Below are positions 63,598 to 64,000 of a stretch of 64,000 bases of DNA, one piece after another (position 1 is the stretch's first letter; each line of letters begins with the position of its first letter). This DNA comes from Alentia gelatinosa (taxonomy: Eukaryota > Annelida > Polychaeta > Phyllodocida > Polynoidae): assembly GCA_950022655.1 (NCBI GenBank), contig OX465579.1, positions 17,583,088-17,647,087 on the forward strand, written 5' to 3'. The position numbers were made by a program, and so were the translations under genes. The notes beneath the pieces are model-generated. The model was not told where the DNA came from. It ran no database searches and saw only the letters and a list, made by a program, of their open reading frames with translations.

Positions 63598-63787
63598 CTG
63601 TGTCCACCTAATACCAGATGTCCATAGAAAACTCATAGGGAGTGTGCATCACCATAACCGGAGCATACATATATGGCCTCGGAGTCGACTCTGCGCAATA
63701 TCCTCGCATACGCTCTGATATTACTATACGCATCAACTCCTCGGAACATACGGCCGCTTGTATCTGAAACAAATCAATATTGTGTGT
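63598..63787 (+). mobile_element. Family A element with internal deletion
   Basis: CCACCTAATACCAGATGTCC is joined after GGAGCATACATATATGG directly to the palindrome GAGTCGACTCTGCGCAATAT ... CATCAACTCCTCGGAACATA and TTGTATCTGAAAC. Confidence 0.78.
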
Positions 63788-64000
63788 ACCTACCGATTGT
63801 TAGACCTATGTAGGCTACTTGGAGAGTGACCGGAAGCATTTGTCAAGACGCATCACTTGGCATAAACGTCATATCCGGAAGTTGGCGTCTCGCTTCCGAG
63901 AGCGCTGGTATTTTTGATCGATCGACATGTCGTAGGCTGCTGCTGCTCTAGAAAGTTACCTCCTTGTTTGAATTAGGTTTACAAGGTTAAATAACAATCC

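Larger units (their letters stand above)
56571..64000 (+). other. Probable intron 1 of gene 2
   Basis: I found no convincing coding exon here. The interval holds repeats listed separately (H, M, F, G and A fragments, a foldback and a SINE) and AT-rich unassigned sequence at 56571-57815, 58625-59100, 60905-61330, 61900-62660 and 63175-63595. An open frame at 58090-58275 has no splice signal that would join it to the signal-peptide exon. Confidence 0.4.

Overview
This is animal nuclear DNA: AT-rich, dense in non-coding repeats, with spliced genes using GT..AG introns and two CpG-rich promoters. The tRNA-derived SINEs, Jockey-superfamily LINE debris and abundant foldback elements suit a marine invertebrate, perhaps a lophotrochozoan such as a mollusc. 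I cannot fix the species, and that placement is inference.

Gene 1 (+ strand, 10620-35846) can be assembled exon by exon. It encodes an LRRC74-type protein: ribonuclease-inhibitor-like leucine-rich repeats followed by two C-terminal EF-hands. Twelve exons from 17808 to 35846 have matching splice phases and give an open frame of 502 codons plus stop. A good candidate first exon (12 codons, phase 0, strong Kozak) lies in the CpG-rich block at 10340-11150, giving 514 residues. The introns hold most of the repeats. A repeat begins about 25 bp after the stop codon, so the 3' UTR is probably repeat-derived.

Gene 2 (+ strand) starts near 55.9 kb. A second CpG-rich block leads to a 23-codon exon at 56502-56570 that encodes a signal peptide and ends at a GTGAGT donor. 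I find no further exon, so 56.6-64.0 kb is probably intron 1.

The rest is layered repeats. I name about twenty families here by letter (A-X), found by comparing copies inside the window. Several (A, B, C, D, F, G) share a two-part design. One part is a short segment bounded by inverted repeats such as TTATTATCCA(C/T)C, TTATTACTCACC, TTATTATATACC or TTTTATCCTACCCC. The other is a 100-150 bp near-perfect palindrome whose tip carries a related GC-rich hairpin, for example GAGGCGAAGCCGAGTGA or CTCGCTAGCGCTCG. Nested insertions show that the two parts move together. No transposase or helicase gene was recognised, so these look non-autonomous. This modular foldback superfamily is the best candidate in the window for something not well described.

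Region by region: 1-10.3 kb repeats (A, P, H, O, N, B, L) and a LINE remnant; 10.3-11.2 kb promoter and exon 1; 11.2-17.8 kb intron 1 with MITEs, a 770 bp foldback and a minisatellite; 17.8-35.8 kb the remaining exons; 35.9-39.0 kb repeats; 39.5-41.8 kb a LINE carrying three younger insertions; 42-55.9 kb MITEs, including two GC-rich R elements and a C array; 55.9-64 kb gene 2 start and its repeat-filled intron.
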